A stretch of DNA of 13,604 nucleotides from DAONLM01 sp035406685 (GTDB taxonomy: Bacteria; Spirochaetota; GWE2-31-10; MWDO01), in the NCBI GenBank assembly GCA_035406685.1, contig DAONLM010000066.1, forward strand, positions 1 to 13,604. Direction: 5' to 3'. The translations under genes and the position numbers were made by a program. Below are positions 12,869 to 13,604 of the stretch, in pieces. The notes under the pieces were generated by a model. It ran no database searches. It worked only from the letters and a program-made list of their open reading frames with translations, and was not told the origin of the DNA. The number at the start of each line of letters is the position of its first letter. Positions within the stretch are counted from its first letter, which is position 1.

Positions 12869-12897
12869 GTTATACTTAATATTTTTTAAAATTGCAA
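12869..12897 (-). promoter_or_regulatory. Promoter of the folB-trpCF group, leaderless geometry
   Basis: On the minus strand TTGCAA (12892-12897) and TATAAC (12869-12874) have 17-base spacing. The -10 box ends seven bases before the folB ATG, so the transcript should begin at the start codon. No ribosome binding site is present between the boxes and the ATG. Confidence 0.6.
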
Positions 12898-13022
12898 GCC
12901 TTTTTATAAATATAAACAAGGAAGTGATTTTGTTTTTAGCTAATTAAAAAGATAAATTTATCCTAAGTGAATTTTTGATTAATAAAGATAAAATGGTAAA
13001 AATTTAAATAGAGTTTTAATTT

Positions 13023-13541
13023 TTACAAAAATTTTATCTCCAAAAGCCGAAATTTTGAGTCAAAAGTAAGGAGGAAATACTGATCTGGATGAGGCTCGTG
13101 GGGGATATCAGGCGACATAATCTTCCCAGCCCCTTTCTTCACAACCACAGCTTTCCTTTCTCTTAATTCATCAAGTTTTCTTTTTAGCCTCTCAATTTTA
13201 TTTTCAAACTCTTTCTCCCCAAAAGTTTCAACCCCAAAAAAATACTCATTCAATATCTCCCTTACAAGCACAGCCATACTGAATGTATTTAGATGGCTAT
13301 GAATTAACTTTAATTGATTGTATAGCTTTTTAGGAAGATATACTCTTACTCTATGCGTTGCACAGACTATTGGATATTCTTTTTCTCTTCTTTTTTCTTT
13401 GAGATGCTTTTTTTCAAGAATTGGTATAATCTTTTTAAAGATCTCTCTCATTAAAAAAGAAATTGAGATAGATCTCTTTTTTGCTAAATTTTTAATTTTT
13501 TCTAATAAAAGTTTGTTTAGAACAAAATCATACTTTTCCAT
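13023..13541 (-). CDS. Tandem ribbon-helix-helix-like DNA-binding protein
   Basis: This 172-residue protein appears to carry two RHH-like units in one chain. Unit 1 (about 4-40) is FVLNKLLLEKIKNLAKK followed by ISISFLMREIFKKI. Unit 2 (about 62-101) is HRVRVYLPKKLYNQLKLI followed by FSMAVLVREILNEYF. Both show a short strand, a first helix, an S-x-x-x-LxREI second helix. A charged coiled-coil-like stretch follows (110-130), then a proline/histidine-rich tail (SPDIPHEPHPDQYF) and a final hydrophobic strand. The ATG has a strong ribosome binding site (AAGGAGG, about 13549-13555). The protein is paralogous to the one truncated at the left edge, and the upstream blocks match. Expanded families of similar small proteins are known in some spirochaetes (for example DUF1564 in Leptospira), but I cannot establish membership. 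A transcriptional regulator is the likely role; no toxin partner is adjacent. Confidence 0.65.
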   Translation of the reverse strand: MEKYDFVLNKLLLEKIKNLAKKRSISISFLMREIFKKIIPILEKKHLKEKRREKEYPIVCATHRVRVYLPKKLYNQLKLIHSHLNTFSMAVLVREILNEYFFGVETFGEKEFENKIERLKRKLDELRERKAVVVKKGAGKIMSPDIPHEPHPDQYFLLTFDSKFRLLEIKFL

Positions 13542-13570
13542 AATTTTTCCTCCTTGAAATAAAAATTGTT

Positions 13571-13604
13571 TTCTAATTATTAATCACAAAATTTTTGAGA
13601 AAAT
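13571..13604 (-). repeat. 34-base block conserved upstream of the two RHH-like genes, copy 2
   Basis: This copy matches 271-304 at 30 of 34 positions, including ATTAATCACAAAATTT at 13579-13594. It lies 29 bases upstream of the start codon of the right RHH-like gene, four bases further than in copy 1. The window ends at its last base, so the conserved region may be longer. It is a candidate shared promoter/operator. Confidence 0.6.

Noticed and set aside
12950..12961. Perfect 12-base palindrome GATAAATTTATC between folB and the right RHH gene
   Set aside because: It has no loop, is almost entirely A/T, and would not form a stable terminator for the RHH gene. It could be an operator, but nothing else supports that.

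Overview
The window is a very AT-rich bacterial segment that most likely comes from a spirochaete. The strongest taxonomic evidence is the flagellin at 3730-4650. Its start (MIINHNLEAIFAQR), its internal segments (KMRSNIRG, GMNILTGRFA, GSMWLHIGP, LFIGTMTASALKLKD, NIGVIDYAI) and its overall pattern match the periplasmic FlaB core flagellins of spirochaetes. A LexA, an Rrf2 regulator, PilZ and partner-switch proteins fit a free-living bacterium. I cannot name the genus from sequence alone.

Layout. 1-245 (minus, cut by the window edge) and 13023-13541 (minus) are two related ribbon-helix-helix-like proteins. They share a 34-base upstream block, so they look like members of a multicopy family bracketing the window. 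582-2618 (plus) carries a HATPase-like regulatory protein directly abutting cinA. 2622-2881 is a broken DDE transposase remnant lying between cinA and lexA (3009-3611). flaB (3730-4650) follows with a structured leader and a strong terminator set in a cluster of GATATCCCC arms. Then comes a previously uncalled 50-codon gene (4903-5055) with a strong ribosome binding site and a sigma-28-like promoter.

From 5052 to 12861 all genes are on the minus strand. Reading in transcription order: folB, a trpC-trpF fusion, a PilZ protein, a SiaB/slr1658-type ATPase-like protein and a STAS-like antagonist (12861 down to 9747), apparently one transcription group with an extra internal promoter; then a fumarase/aspartase-superfamily lyase; bioB; and an Rrf2-type Fe-S regulator translationally coupled to a 499-residue protein in which I see a degenerate CheR-like methyltransferase core.

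Functionally the window mixes biosynthesis (biotin, folate, tryptophan), nucleotide-pool repair (CinA), SOS control (LexA), motility (FlaB, the sigma-28-like small gene, possibly the CheR-like protein) and c-di-GMP/partner-switch signalling (PilZ, two SiaB-like proteins, one STAS protein). Three minus-strand genes (folB, PilZ, bioB) have a near-consensus promoter whose -10 box ends 6-7 bases before the ATG, with no usable Shine-Dalgarno in the predicted transcript, which suggests leaderless mRNAs. The most interesting items are the duplicated tandem-RHH family with its shared upstream block, the sigma-28-like small ORF, the Rrf2-coupled cryptic methyltransferase-like protein, and the repeated leaderless promoter geometry. 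No tRNA, rRNA or CRISPR array was seen.
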